Shown here piece after piece: positions 7,078 to 16,137 of a stretch of 64,000 bases of DNA (position 1 is the stretch's first letter; each line of letters opens with the position of its first letter). Below the pieces are notes generated by a model. That model was not told the origin of the DNA and ran no database searches. It saw only the letters and a list, made by a program, of their open reading frames with translations. The position numbers and the translations under genes were made by a program. Origin of the DNA: CAZCBN01 sp964496975 (lineage in GTDB: Bacteria; Planctomycetota; Phycisphaerae; Phycisphaerales; UBA1924); assembly GCA_964496975.1 (NCBI GenBank), contig CAZCBN010000003.1:12474-76473 (forward strand), given 5' to 3'.

Positions 7078-8931
7078 TCAGGGGCAGCCCTGGTCCAGGA
7101 CGGCCAGGAAGTCGAACAGGTCGAAGATGTCGGCGGGCGAGGTGTCGCCGTTGAAGTCGAGGCCGCCGTCGAGCGCGGCGAGGAAATCAAAGAGGTCGAA
7201 GATGTCGCCCGGCGTGGTGTCGCCGTTGAAGTCGGCGGGGCAAGCGTCGGGCGGGATGAAGGAGACGAAGAGCTGGGGGCCGATCGGGGGCAGGTTGTTG
7301 CCCTCGGCGTCGAAGTCGAAGCCGTTGGTCGACTCGGGCAGGAAGGCGAGCCCGTTGTTGCTGGCGGGGTTGGCGAGCCAGCCCTGGAAGGACGACGTGA
7401 GGTCGAACGTGATGAAGGGGCTGGCCGGGTCGGAGAAGTCGTAGGCGGGGTTGGGCGCGCCGTTGACGTTCAGGGCGGTGTTGATGGTCAGGACCGGGGT
7501 GGTGTTCACCTCGGCGGGGTTGTTGGCGCGGAAGGGGGCGACGGCGTCGTGGTCGATGCCGTTGCCGAAGGTGTTCCACGTCGCGCGGGTCTCTTCGAAG
7601 GGCTGGGCGAGCTCGTAGACCGAGACGTTGGCGCCCTCGCTCGTCACGCGGGTGCGGATCGTCGCGCTGACGATGGTGTCGGTCGCCGGGTTGATCTGCC
7701 CCGGGCCGGTGCCGAAGATGTCATCGAACCGCAGGATGTACTGGCTCTCAAAGCCGCCGTCGTTCAGGTCGATGGAGGTGGTGTTCAGCGCGGCGAAGTT
7801 GGTGTCCGGGCCGACCTGGCGGAGCGTGGTGTCGGCGGTGCCGGTGTAGCCGTTCACGCCCTCCTGGAAGGTGCGGATCGTGCCGTCGCCCAGCGTGATG
7901 GTGAGCAGCGGGGGGTTGAAGAGCAGGGGCAGACCCTCGGGCGCCTCGGACGTGAAGAAGTCCACGCCGTCGGTGCCGCCCGGCAGGGGCAGCAGCGCGA
8001 AGCCGAAGTTGTCGGCCCCGTTCACGAAGGCATTGAGGCTCGGCGTCAGGTCGATCGAGAGCAGCCCGTTGCCGGCGCCGACGACCGAGAAGTCCGGGGT
8101 CGCAACGGCCTCGATATCGTCGGCCTGCACGCCGTCCACAAACGAGTTCCACGTCACCGTGTTCACGTCCCAGTCGGTCAGCAGACGGTGGGCCGTGAAG
8201 CCGTTGCCGGGGCTGATGATCTCGACGCGGAAGACCGCGCCGATGATCGTCGAGCCCAACGGGATCTGGTCGGGCCCGTTGCCGATGATGTCGTTGAAGC
8301 GGATCAGGATCTGCCGGGGGTTGAACGAGCCCGGGCCGTCATCGTCGTCGACGCTGACGGCGAGTTCGCCCTCGAAGTTCGTGTCGGCGGCCGCGGGGTT
8401 GCTCGGCTGGAAGCTGATGTCCGTGTCGTCGATGCTGGCGTTGGTGGAGTTGTAGCCGCGGGTGATGACGTCCGTCGCGGTCAGGCGTTCGAAGGAGAAG
8501 GTGCCCGTGCCGTCCGGCGTGGCGTCGGGGTCGAGGAAGAGGCTGAACTCGTTGTTCAGGTCGAAGGTGAGGTCGAAGGTGTTCAGCGCCTCAACGCCGT
8601 TGTCGCCCAGGTAGTCGAGGCCCGTCAGCTCGTTGGCGGAGAAGATCGCGACCGCGAAGGGGTCGTCGTTCAGGTTCAGCACCACGCCGTTGGGCAGGGT
8701 GGCGGAGAAGTTGAACTCGCCGAACTCGGCGAAGAGCCGCCCGTCCGTGAAGTTCGCGACCAGGCTGGCCTGGTCGTACGCCAGCGTGCCGGTGAACTGC
8801 TGGCCCGTCAGCGCGCCGGTCTGGATATCAAACGTCACCTGCCACTGCGTGTCCTGCGCCACGGCGCCGCCCGCCGCGGCCGCGAGCGCCAGGGCCGACA
8901 GAACGGCCGCGCCCGAAGAGTGCTTCTTCAT
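7078..8931 (-). CDS. Secreted protein with two DNRLRE-like domains and a C-terminal dockerin-like pair
   Basis: 617 aa. The N-terminus (MKKHSSG, then an Ala-rich core ending AVAQ) is a clear signal peptide. A PEP-CTERM-family-like N-terminal region of about 130 residues (tgtlaydqaslvanf) is followed by two related beta-rich repeats, each with a pattern like ILRF(N/D)DI-G-GP-QI-P. These resemble DNRLRE domains of surface proteins. The last 53 residues hold two copies of DFNGDTxPxDIFDLFDFLAxLD flanked by CPA and GCP. Each copy looks like a dockerin/EF-hand calcium loop. A role in cell-surface or secreted-matrix attachment is inferred. The ATG at 8931 has GAGGGATC upstream. Confidence 0.8.
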   Translation of the reverse strand: MKKHSSGAAVLSALALAAAAGGAVAQDTQWQVTFDIQTGALTGQQFTGTLAYDQASLVANFTDGRLFAEFGEFNFSATLPNGVVLNLNDDPFAVAIFSANELTGLDYLGDNGVEALNTFDLTFDLNNEFSLFLDPDATPDGTGTFSFERLTATDVITRGYNSTNASIDDTDISFQPSNPAAADTNFEGELAVSVDDDDGPGSFNPRQILIRFNDIIGNGPDQIPLGSTIIGAVFRVEIISPGNGFTAHRLLTDWDVNTVTWNSFVDGVQADDIEAVATPDFSVVGAGNGLLSIDLTPSLNAFVNGADNFGFALLPLPGGTDGVDFFTSEAPEGLPLLFNPPLLTITLGDGTIRTFQEGVNGYTGTADTTLRQVGPDTNFAALNTTSIDLNDGGFESQYILRFDDIFGTGPGQINPATDTIVSATIRTRVTSEGANVSVYELAQPFEETRATWNTFGNGIDHDAVAPFRANNPAEVNTTPVLTINTALNVNGAPNPAYDFSDPASPFITFDLTSSFQGWLANPASNNGLAFLPESTNGFDFDAEGNNLPPIGPQLFVSFIPPDACPADFNGDTTPGDIFDLFDFLAALDGGLDFNGDTSPADIFDLFDFLAVLDQGCP

Positions 8932-9072
8932 CGCGTGATCCCTCGCTTCTCAATCCGCCGGGCCCGGGGTTTGAAACGCTCGCCCCGCCGCGCCCGCCGG
9001 CACTTCCCATGGAAAGCTCAAACGCATCGCCCGCCGCGCCCTCAAGGGGGCCGACGAGCACCTACCCCCCGC

Positions 9073-10128
9073 TCAGCGGACGCCGACGCCGCCCTGCGAC
9101 GCGGCGTAGTCGTACCCCGCGTAGGGCTTGCGCCCAAGCTCGGGGAACTCCGCGTTGTACCCGTTCACGCTGCCGTCGAGGAACGCCGCGTTGCACGCCC
9201 CCGCGTGGCGGAAGTACTCCTGCCGCCAGAAGGGCTGGTCTTCCTCGGGCCGGTTCTGCGTCAGGCCGTCCAGCGTGTCGCCGTTGCCATCGAGGAACGG
9301 CTCCGACCCATCCTGGAACGCGATGACGTTGAACGCGATGTCCGACAGCCGCCGCGGCTGCACCCGGCGGTTGTAAAAAATCTCCGGGTGCCGCTGCCGC
9401 CCGCTCGCCACCACCTGCCCCGCGCGGATGCCGTTGAAGCAGTAGCTGCTGTACAGCCCGTAGGGCTCGAGCGGCAGGCTGGGCCGGTACGCCGACGCGA
9501 GCCACTTGGACTCGGGGCACTGCGTCACTTCCCACGCCGTCAAGATGAAGCTCTTGTCCGTGTTCCCGCGGATCACATAATCGCGCGAGAAGTCCGTCCC
9601 CCCGCCCGGCTGGCCACGCCCCGCCCGCTGCTTGGGGATCTCGTTCACCGCAAGGTGCGGCGCGTTATCCATCAGATACTCATCAAACCGCACGGCCCAG
9701 TACGCCTCGTTGTTCGAGATCGCCGAGCTGCCGCGGTACCCGGGCCCCAGGATCACCGTCTCCGACAGCGTCCCCCCGCTCACAAACGACCGCGGCACAA
9801 ACCGCAGCCCGCTGTTGTACTGCCCGCTCGGCAAGATGCCCGGCAGCGGCCGGCCCGTGACCGGGTCCACCGTCTCGGCCGGCGCGATCCGCTCGGGGTC
9901 CTGGTGCAGGTCGTTCTTGTCCGACGCGAACGTGTGCATCGCCTGCATCAGCGAACGCTGGTTCGCCGCGCACTTCGTCCGGAACGCCGTCCGCCGCGCC
10001 GAGGAGAGCGACGGCAGCAAGATGCCGATCAGCAGCGCGATGATGGCGATCACCACGAGCAGCTCAATCAGCGTGAAGCCCGCACGCCGGACCCGCGAAC
10101 CAACCAAGCCCAGAGCCATCTGCCGCAT
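9073..10128 (-). CDS. Type II secretion/prepilin-like protein with H-X9-DG motif
   Basis: 351 aa from the ATG at 10128, which has GAGGAG 6-7 bases upstream. The N-terminus is a class III signal: short and basic, then [25 protein letters not shown] in sense, with a prepilin peptidase site between the Gly and the Phe and a Glu at mature +5. The C-terminal region has His followed by nine residues and Asp-Gly ([12 protein letters not shown]). This is the H-X9-DG motif common in the many pseudopilins of planctomycetes. It probably sits in the inner membrane/periplasm as a pseudopilin-type surface protein; its precise partner is unknown. Confidence 0.88.
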   Translation of the reverse strand: MRQMALGLVGSRVRRAGFTLIELLVVIAIIALLIGILLPSLSSARRTAFRTKCAANQRSLMQAMHTFASDKNDLHQDPERIAPAETVDPVTGRPLPGILPSGQYNSGLRFVPRSFVSGGTLSETVILGPGYRGSSAISNNEAYWAVRFDEYLMDNAPHLAVNEIPKQRAGRGQPGGGTDFSRDYVIRGNTDKSFILTAWEVTQCPESKWLASAYRPSLPLEPYGLYSSYCFNGIRAGQVVASGRQRHPEIFYNRRVQPRRLSDIAFNVIAFQDGSEPFLDGNGDTLDGLTQNRPEEDQPFWRQEYFRHAGACNAAFLDGSVNGYNAEFPELGRKPYAGYDYAASQGGVGVR

Positions 10129-10539
10129 GCGCTGCTCCTCGCTGCCAAACCCGGCCAGACCCGCGACGCCGCTGCGTTCCGAACGCCCGTGCCACACACA
10201 GAACCCGAAACGCCGAACGCCCCGCACACAACGCCGCGCATACAACGCCGCGCTCGCCACCCCAACTTCTGGTGATGCACGCCGCGGCGCATCGACCTCC
10301 CAGACCAGTCGTCACATTGTGTCGCCCGCGTCAGACGTCGGGAGTCAGTTCTTCGATGTTCCACGGCGGTTTTGCAGAACTTTCACAATCACACGCCATC
10401 GCCCGCCCAGCATCGCAACCACTTGCGCCAACGCATGTTGTCACCAATCTTCATCATCGGCACCCACGACGCACCACGCGCGTGCGCGGTACCCTCTCTC
10501 TGTTCACGTTGCATGAAGACGACGACGACGGAGACCCCG
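10129..10539. other. Divergent intergenic region, no gene seen
   Basis: 411 bases lie between the prepilin-like gene (minus) and the phosphatase gene (plus). Reading frames here give only Arg/His-rich translations typical of shadows. Promoters for both genes should be here, but I found no convincing -35/-10 pair, hairpin or repeat. Confidence 0.5.
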
Positions 10540-11982
10540 ATGCTGCCGAACCCGACGCTGCCGACCACGTCCGCCCCGCGCTCGCCCATCGCCAAGGCCG
10601 CTCGCGCACAGGCCGCGCGTGTCCTCACGTCGGCGCTCGGCCTGCTCTGCGTCGCGGGCCTCGCGGGCCTCGCCGCCGCGCACCCGGGCCACACCGATGC
10701 GCTCCCCGCCGTCCCCGCCGTGGAGCACGCCGAGCGCTACCGCCCCACCGCGATGCCCGACCGCATCGTGCTGACGTGGACCGACAGCCCCAAGACGACG
10801 CAGGCCGTCACGTGGCGCACCTCGCAGGCCGTGCACCACGCCGTCGCCGAGATCGCGCCCGCCGACCACGGGCCCAAGTTCGTCGCCGCGGCCCAGCGCA
10901 TCGCCGCGGCCACCGAGCCCTTCACGTCCGACCTCTCCTCGTGCCACGTGCACCGCGTCACCTTCACGGGCCTCTCCCCCGGCACCGTCTACGCCTACCG
11001 CGTGGGCGACGGCGTCAACTGGTCCGAGTGGTTCCACTTCCGCACCGAGCCCGCCGAGAGCCAGCCCTTCTCCTTCGTCTACTTCGGCGACGCCCAGAAC
11101 GACATCCGCAGCCTCTGGTCCCGCGTCACGCGTGAGGCCTTCCGCGACGCGCCCCGCGCCGCCTTCTTCCTCCACGCCGGCGACCTCGTGAACGTCGCCG
11201 ACCGCGACGGCGAGTGGGGCGAGTGGTTCGAGGCCGGCGCGTTCATCAACGCCACCGTCCCCGTCATCGCCACCCCCGGCAACCACGAGTACACCAAGCG
11301 CCCCCTCCCCGGCGGCGGCGAGCGACGCACCCTCACCCCCCACTTCCCCGCAAGCTTCTCCTTCCCCGACAACGGCCTCAGCGAGTTCGGCGACAGCGTC
11401 TACTTCATTGACTACGCCGACCTCCGCGTCATCAGCCTCAACTCCAACGAACGCCAGCAGGAACAGGTCGCCTGGCTCGACCGCACCCTCGCCGAGAACG
11501 ACCGCCGCTGGACCGCCGTCACCTTCCACCACCCCATCTTCAGCATGGGCAAGGACCGCGACAACCCCGAGCTCCGCGCCCTCTGGAAGCCCGTCCTCGA
11601 CAAGCACAAGGTCGACATCGTCCTCACCGGCCACGACCACACCTACGCCCGCAGCGGCCTCGTCGGCCCCACCCGCGGCCTCGTCGGCACCGCCAACACC
11701 GGCCACGGCGCCATCGCCCACACCGAGGCCGGCACCGTCTACGTCGTCTCCGTCAGCGGGCCCAAGATGTACGAGGCCAAAAAGGACACCGGCGTCGAGC
11801 TCGTCCGCCGCGCCGAGGACACCCAGCTCTACCAGGTCCTCACCATCGACGGCGACGAGCTCCGCTACGAGGCCCGCACCGCCGTCGGCACCCTCTACGA
11901 CGCCTTCACCCTCCGCAAGCGCACAGGCCAGCCCAACGAGCTCATCGAGCACCCCGTCGCCATGCCCGCCCGCAGCCGCTAA
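10540..11982 (+). CDS. Purple acid phosphatase-like secreted metallophosphoesterase
   Basis: 480 aa. The N-terminus carries a long signal peptide ending near GLAGLAAAHPG. Next comes an Fn3-like purple acid phosphatase N-domain (RIVLTWTD...TQAVTWRT...VYAYRVGD). The metallophosphoesterase domain shows its metal motifs in order: YFGDAQND, HAGDLVN, GNHEY, FHHPIF and GHDHTYAR. It probably hydrolyses phosphate esters outside the cytoplasm. I chose the ATG at 10540 because GGAGA precedes it by about 5 bases; the in-frame ATG at 10513 lacks a Shine-Dalgarno. It is single-gene and divergent from the prepilin-like gene. Confidence 0.87.
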   Translation: MLPNPTLPTTSAPRSPIAKAARAQAARVLTSALGLLCVAGLAGLAAAHPGHTDALPAVPAVEHAERYRPTAMPDRIVLTWTDSPKTTQAVTWRTSQAVHHAVAEIAPADHGPKFVAAAQRIAAATEPFTSDLSSCHVHRVTFTGLSPGTVYAYRVGDGVNWSEWFHFRTEPAESQPFSFVYFGDAQNDIRSLWSRVTREAFRDAPRAAFFLHAGDLVNVADRDGEWGEWFEAGAFINATVPVIATPGNHEYTKRPLPGGGERRTLTPHFPASFSFPDNGLSEFGDSVYFIDYADLRVISLNSNERQQEQVAWLDRTLAENDRRWTAVTFHHPIFSMGKDRDNPELRALWKPVLDKHKVDIVLTGHDHTYARSGLVGPTRGLVGTANTGHGAIAHTEAGTVYVVSVSGPKMYEAKKDTGVELVRRAEDTQLYQVLTIDGDELRYEARTAVGTLYDAFTLRKRTGQPNELIEHPVAMPARSR

Positions 11983-12047
11983 CGCCGCGAGCCCAACCGC
12001 ACGCCTCCGCCCAGCCGGCCCCCGGCCCCGCCCCGTACAGTGGCCCC

Positions 12048-13397
12048 ATGGGCGACGCCGCGCCACCAGGCCCCAACCCGCCGCCTTCCCACAATCTCCC
12101 CCCCCTGGGTAGGCCGGCTCTCCGAGCCGGCTCTTCTCCCCCTTCTTCCCCCCCGGCGAGCACGCCTCTCCGCACCGGCTCTCCCCCGCTCCCCTCACGC
12201 TCCCCCAACACCCCCGCCATCGCCGGCGGCGTCCCGGTCCGCCCGCGGGAGCGCTACCTGGTCTTCGGCGCCCCCGTCCTCGGCGAGGCCGAACGCGCCG
12301 CCGTGCTCGACTGCTTCAACCGCGCCTGGATCGGCACCGGCCCCAGAGCCGCCGAGTTTGAGCGCCGCTTCGCGGACTTCAAGGGCGTCCCCCACGCCGT
12401 CGCGGTCAACTCTTGCACCGCCGCCCTGCACCTCTCCCTCGCCGCGCTCGGCATCGGCCCGGGCGACGAGGTCGTCCTGAGCGCCATGACCTTTTGCTCC
12501 GCGGCCAACGCCGTCCGCCACGTCGGCGCCACCCCCGTGCTCGCCGACTGCGACCCGCGCACGATGAACCTGACGGCCGACACCATCGCCCCCTGCCTCT
12601 CGCCGCGCACGCGGGCGGTCATGGTGGTGCACCTCGCCGGCCGCTGCTGCGACATGGACCCGATCCTGGCCCTCACGGCCCCGCGGAACCTGCCCATCGT
12701 CGAAGACTGTGCGCACGCCGTGGAGGCCTCCAGCGCCGGCCGCCCCGCCGGCACGATGGGCGCCGTCGGCTGCTTCAGCTTCTACGCCACCAAGAACGTC
12801 ACCACCGCCGAGGGCGGCATGGTCGTGACGCGCGACGCCGCGATCGCCAACGCCGTGCGCACACTCGCCAACCACGGCATGGACGCCAACGCCTGGCGCC
12901 GGTTCTCGGACGAGGGCTACCGCCACTACAACTGTCGAGTCACGGGATACAAGTTCAACATGCCCGATCTGTGCGCCGCCATCGGCCTGGCGCAGATGGA
13001 CCGCGTCGCCGCGCACGCCGCCCGTCGCACCGAGATCTGGCGCCGGTACGACGCCGCCTTCGCCGACCTGCCGCTGGACCTGCCCCCGCCGCCGGCGACG
13101 GGCGACGTCCACGCCCGGCATCTCTACACGCCGCTCCTCCGGCTCAACGAGCTGCGCTGCACGCGCGACCAGTTCCTGGAAGCGCTCTCGGCCGAGCACA
13201 TCGGCGCCGGCGTCCACTATCTGCCCGTCAACTGGCACGACGCCCACCGCGACGCACCGACCCCCGGCGGCGACGCCGCCGCACGCGACATCGGCGAGCG
13301 CACCGTCTCCCTCCCCCTCACCGGCGGCATGTCCGACGACGACGTTCTGGACGTCTGCGTGGCGGTGCAACGCATTCTGCGGTACTTTGCACGCTGA
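12048..13397 (+). CDS. DegT/DnrJ/EryC1/StrS (ArnB-like) sugar aminotransferase
   Basis: 449 aa. A PLP enzyme that aminates nucleotide-linked keto-sugars. VEDCAHAVEA carries the PLP-contacting Asp, and FSFYATKNVTTAEGGM holds the internal aldimine Lys, so this is an aminotransferase and not a His-type RfbH dehydratase. The first 60 residues are Pro/Ser-rich and unlike the family. They include a DNA palindrome (12113-12131), and no Shine-Dalgarno is visible before 12048. No other in-frame ATG/GTG/TTG precedes the conserved domain, so the start is kept with low certainty. It begins the polysaccharide locus and precedes rfbF/rfbG-like genes. Confidence 0.85.
   Translation: MGDAAPPGPNPPPSHNLPPLGRPALRAGSSPPSSPPASTPLRTGSPPLPSRSPNTPAIAGGVPVRPRERYLVFGAPVLGEAERAAVLDCFNRAWIGTGPRAAEFERRFADFKGVPHAVAVNSCTAALHLSLAALGIGPGDEVVLSAMTFCSAANAVRHVGATPVLADCDPRTMNLTADTIAPCLSPRTRAVMVVHLAGRCCDMDPILALTAPRNLPIVEDCAHAVEASSAGRPAGTMGAVGCFSFYATKNVTTAEGGMVVTRDAAIANAVRTLANHGMDANAWRRFSDEGYRHYNCRVTGYKFNMPDLCAAIGLAQMDRVAAHAARRTEIWRRYDAAFADLPLDLPPPPATGDVHARHLYTPLLRLNELRCTRDQFLEALSAEHIGAGVHYLPVNWHDAHRDAPTPGGDAAARDIGERTVSLPLTGGMSDDDVLDVCVAVQRILRYFAR
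12113..12131. repeat. Palindromic REP-like element in the aminotransferase 5' region
   Basis: GCCGGCTC (12113-12120) and GAGCCGGC (12124-12131) form a perfect 8-bp stem with a TCC loop. A pyrimidine tract of about 28 bases (C with scattered T) follows. It could be a REP-type element or a terminator for the phosphatase gene upstream. Its presence inside a coding 5' end is odd. Confidence 0.5.
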
Positions 13398-13508
13398 ACC
13401 GGGCGGTCTCGCCGCCCGGCGGGCTCGGTCCGGGGGGTTCTGGACTGCGGCGATGGTCGGAGCGGAGCGCAGATTTCGGCGCGCGCCGCGGCGCGCGGAG
13501 GCATCGGC

Positions 13509-14255
13509 ATGCAGGTCGTCATTCTCTGCGGCGGGAAGGGGACACGGGCCTACCCCTACACCGAGTACCTCCCCAAGCCCATGATGCCCATCGCCGGCGC
13601 CCCCATCCTCCAGCACGTCATGCGCATCTTCGCCGCCCAGGGGCACCGAGAGTTCATCCTCTCCCTCGGCTACCGCAAAGAGATCATCGTCGACTACTTC
13701 CACCGCAAGCACCTGCCCATCGACATCCAGTTCGTCGACACCGGCGACGACACCGACACCGGCGGCCGCATCCGCAACCTCGCCCCCATGCTGGGCGACC
13801 GCTTCATGGCCACCTACGCCGACGGCCTCTCCGACGTGGACCTCTCCGCCCTGCTCGCCTTCCACCAGTCCCACGGCGGCGCCGCCACCGTCACCAGCGT
13901 CCCCCTCGTCTCCCAGTACGGCACCATCGACATGGAAGAGTCGGGCCGCGTCCGGCACTTCCGCGAGAAGCCCGTCATGGAGGGGTTCTGGATCAACGCC
14001 GGCTTCTTCGTCTTTGAGCGGAGCGTCTTCGACCACTGGGAGGGCACGAACCTCGAGAAGCACGTGCTCCCCGCCCTGGTCCGAAAGGGACTCATCAGCG
14101 CCTACCGCCACCGCGGCTTCTTCAAGTCCATGGACACCCACAAAGACCAGCAGGAGATCGAGCGCATGTACGAGGCCGGCGAGATGCCCTGGCGCTCCGC
14201 CGGCGACGACGGGGAGTTTGACGGATCGGCGATCGTGAAGCGCGCACACGGCTAA
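13509..14255 (+). CDS. rfbF: Glucose-1-phosphate cytidylyltransferase-like nucleotidyltransferase
   Basis: 248 aa, close to RfbF length. The signature is GGKGTRAYPYTEYLPKPMMPI. It is followed by DTGDDTDTGGRI and ADGLSDVDLSALLAFH, both typical of the CTP:glucose-1-phosphate branch, and by GFWINAGFFVFE and FKSMDTHKDQ near the end. It makes CDP-glucose for the next gene's dehydratase. The ATG at 13509 follows gcggaggcatcggc. It lies 29 bases before the rfbG-like gene, and the pair is diagnostic for CDP-sugar synthesis. Confidence 0.88.
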   Translation: MQVVILCGGKGTRAYPYTEYLPKPMMPIAGAPILQHVMRIFAAQGHREFILSLGYRKEIIVDYFHRKHLPIDIQFVDTGDDTDTGGRIRNLAPMLGDRFMATYADGLSDVDLSALLAFHQSHGGAATVTSVPLVSQYGTIDMEESGRVRHFREKPVMEGFWINAGFFVFERSVFDHWEGTNLEKHVLPALVRKGLISAYRHRGFFKSMDTHKDQQEIERMYEAGEMPWRSAGDDGEFDGSAIVKRAHG

Positions 14256-14284
14256 GGTGAGGCCGCACTCGGAAAAGGGGCGTC

Positions 14285-15274
14285 ATGTCGTTCTGGGCGA
14301 ATCGAAGCGTGCTTGTCACCGGCTCCACGGGCTTTTTGGGCCTGTGGCTCACGCGCCTCCTCGTGGACCGCGGGGCCTCCGTGGTCTCCCTCGTGCGCGA
14401 CATGGTGCCGCGGGCCCCGTTCTTTGTCGACGGGCTCCATGAGCGCGTCTCCATCGTCCGCGGCTCGGTGGAGGACCAGTCCATCCTCGAGCGCACGCTG
14501 GGCGAGTACGAGGTCGACACCGTCTTCCACCTCGCCGCGCAGGCGATCGTGGGCGTCGCAAACCGCGACCCGGTGCGCACGTTCGAGGCGAATATCCAGG
14601 GCACCTGGTGCGTGCTCGAGGCCTGCCGCCGGCACGGGGCCATCTCCCGCGTCGTCGTCGCCTCCAGCGACAAGGCCTACGGCGACCACACCCACCTGCC
14701 CTACGACGAGGGCTTCGCCCTGCAGGGCCGCCACCCCTACGACGTCTCCAAGAGCTGCGCCGACCTCATCTCGCTCTCGTACTTCCACACCTACGCCCTG
14801 CCCGTCTGCGTCACCCGCTGCGGCAACCTCTTCGGCCCGGGCGACCTCAACTTCAGCCGCATCGTCCCCGGCACCATCCGCTCGGCGCTGCGGGGCGAGC
14901 GGCCCATCATCCGCAGCGACGGCTCGCCCAAGCGCGACTACGTCCACGTCATCGACATCGCCGAGGGCTACCTCCGCCTCGCCGAGGCGATGGACCGGGC
15001 CGAGGTGCGGGGCCGGGCCTTCAATCTCGGGACGGGCGAGCCGCTCGCCGTGCTCGACCTGACGCGCCGCGTCCTCCGAGCCGCGGGCCGCGAGGACCTG
15101 CAGCCCGACGTCCGCAACGAGGCCAAGGGCGAGATCAAGCACCAGTACCTCTCCTCCGACCTCGCCGTGAAAATGCTCGGCTGGGCCCCCCTCGCGGGGC
15201 TGGACGATCGGCTCGCGCAGTCCGTCGCGTGGTACCGCGACTACTTCGCCAAGACGGGGACGCTGCACTCGTGA
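14285..15274 (+). CDS. rfbG: CDP-glucose 4,6-dehydratase-like SDR
   Basis: 329 aa. NAD-binding GSTGFLG sits at the N-terminus, and VVASSDKAYGDH and YDVSKSCADL supply the catalytic Ser/Tyr-xxx-Lys region. SSDKAYG is characteristic of CDP-glucose dehydratases. It should convert CDP-glucose to CDP-4-keto-6-deoxyglucose. It follows the cytidylyltransferase closely, and its stop overlaps the GTG start of the Wza-like gene. With no RfbH-type 3-dehydratase nearby, the ArnB-like aminotransferase is the likely next enzyme (inference). Confidence 0.87.
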   Translation: MSFWANRSVLVTGSTGFLGLWLTRLLVDRGASVVSLVRDMVPRAPFFVDGLHERVSIVRGSVEDQSILERTLGEYEVDTVFHLAAQAIVGVANRDPVRTFEANIQGTWCVLEACRRHGAISRVVVASSDKAYGDHTHLPYDEGFALQGRHPYDVSKSCADLISLSYFHTYALPVCVTRCGNLFGPGDLNFSRIVPGTIRSALRGERPIIRSDGSPKRDYVHVIDIAEGYLRLAEAMDRAEVRGRAFNLGTGEPLAVLDLTRRVLRAAGREDLQPDVRNEAKGEIKHQYLSSDLAVKMLGWAPLAGLDDRLAQSVAWYRDYFAKTGTLHS

Positions 15275-16137
15275 AGCACCGCGCACCGATGCACGCCCCG
15301 CGGCCCCCGCGGCACGCCCAGCCCGCCCCGCGGACCGCGCGCCGGCACCACCGGCCTGGGGTCGCGCGCGTGGCCGCGCTGTTCGCCGCCCTCGCGCTCC
15401 TCGCCCCCGGCTGCTACAGCCCGTCCACGCCCGACGCGGTCGAGGTGCCCGCGGGCTTCGCGGAATCGGCGCACGTCGGCGTCGACTACGCCGAGGCGCC
15501 GGGCACCTACACCAAGAAGTACCTCATCGCCGCCGGCGACCAGTTCGACATCGTGGTGCGCGGCAACGAGCAGGCGTCGCGGCGCGTCGTCGTCCGGCCC
15601 GACGGCGTCATCTCCCTGCCCATCGCCGGCGATGTGCGCGCCGAGGGCGTCACCGTGCCCGAGCTGCGCGACGAGCTGACCCGCCGCCTCGCCGAGCGGC
15701 TTGTGGAGCCCGAGGTCACCGTCATCGCCCTGACCGTGCGCGAGCCCTACGTCTACGTCGTGGGCGAGGTCGCGCGGCCCGGGCCCGTCCCCTTCCGACA
15801 GGCCCGCACGGCGATGCAGGCCGTCGCGTTCTCGGGCGGGCTGAGCCTCACGGCGGCGCCGCGGGCGGTCGGCCTCATCCGCCTGAACGAGGAGGGCAAG
15901 CTCGGCGCCTACACCATCCCCGTCGCGGCCTCCGGGCAGCCCGGGCCCTACCTTGCGCTGCAGTCCACGCTGCTCAAGCCGGACGACGTGGTGTACGTGC
16001 CTGCGTCGGGCATCGCGCAGGTCAACCGGGCCATCCGCGAGTTTGTGACCGAGCCGCTGCAGGGCGTGAACTCCATCCTGGCGCCGGTGGCAAACTATCT
16101 GTTGATCGAGGAGCTGATCGAGGACGACGAGTTCTGA
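15271..16137 (+). CDS. Polysaccharide export outer-membrane lipoprotein (Wza-like)
   Basis: 288 aa. A basic N-terminus is followed by a hydrophobic stretch with lipobox LLAPGC, so it is a lipoprotein. The Poly_export domain is seen in GDQFDIVVRGN...DGVISLPIAGDV...EVTVIAL, followed by one SLBB domain (YVYVVGEVARPGPVPF). It forms the outer-membrane polysaccharide channel in Wzx/Wzy-type systems. I chose the GTG at 15271 because it overlaps the previous stop (GTGA) and gives a basic n-region; an ATG at 15289 is the alternative. Confidence 0.88.
   Translation: MKHRAPMHAPRPPRHAQPAPRTARRHHRPGVARVAALFAALALLAPGCYSPSTPDAVEVPAGFAESAHVGVDYAEAPGTYTKKYLIAAGDQFDIVVRGNEQASRRVVVRPDGVISLPIAGDVRAEGVTVPELRDELTRRLAERLVEPEVTVIALTVREPYVYVVGEVARPGPVPFRQARTAMQAVAFSGGLSLTAAPRAVGLIRLNEEGKLGAYTIPVAASGQPGPYLALQSTLLKPDDVVYVPASGIAQVNRAIREFVTEPLQGVNSILAPVANYLLIEELIEDDEF

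Noticed and set aside
7549..10275. A 908-codon open frame on the plus strand opposite the DNRLRE-like and prepilin-like genes
   Set aside because: It is antisense to two well-supported genes, its translation is Arg/Val/Ala-rich without any motif, and it crosses an intergenic region; very high GC makes long shadow frames common.
10504..12198. A 564-codon minus-strand frame opposite the phosphatase
   Set aside because: Gly/Val/Glu-rich shadow; the phosphatase on the plus strand has all metal motifs.
12048..13397. RfbH-type dehydratase as the identity of the DegT-family protein
   Set aside because: The PLP lysine is present (ATKN), whereas RfbH-type enzymes have His there.
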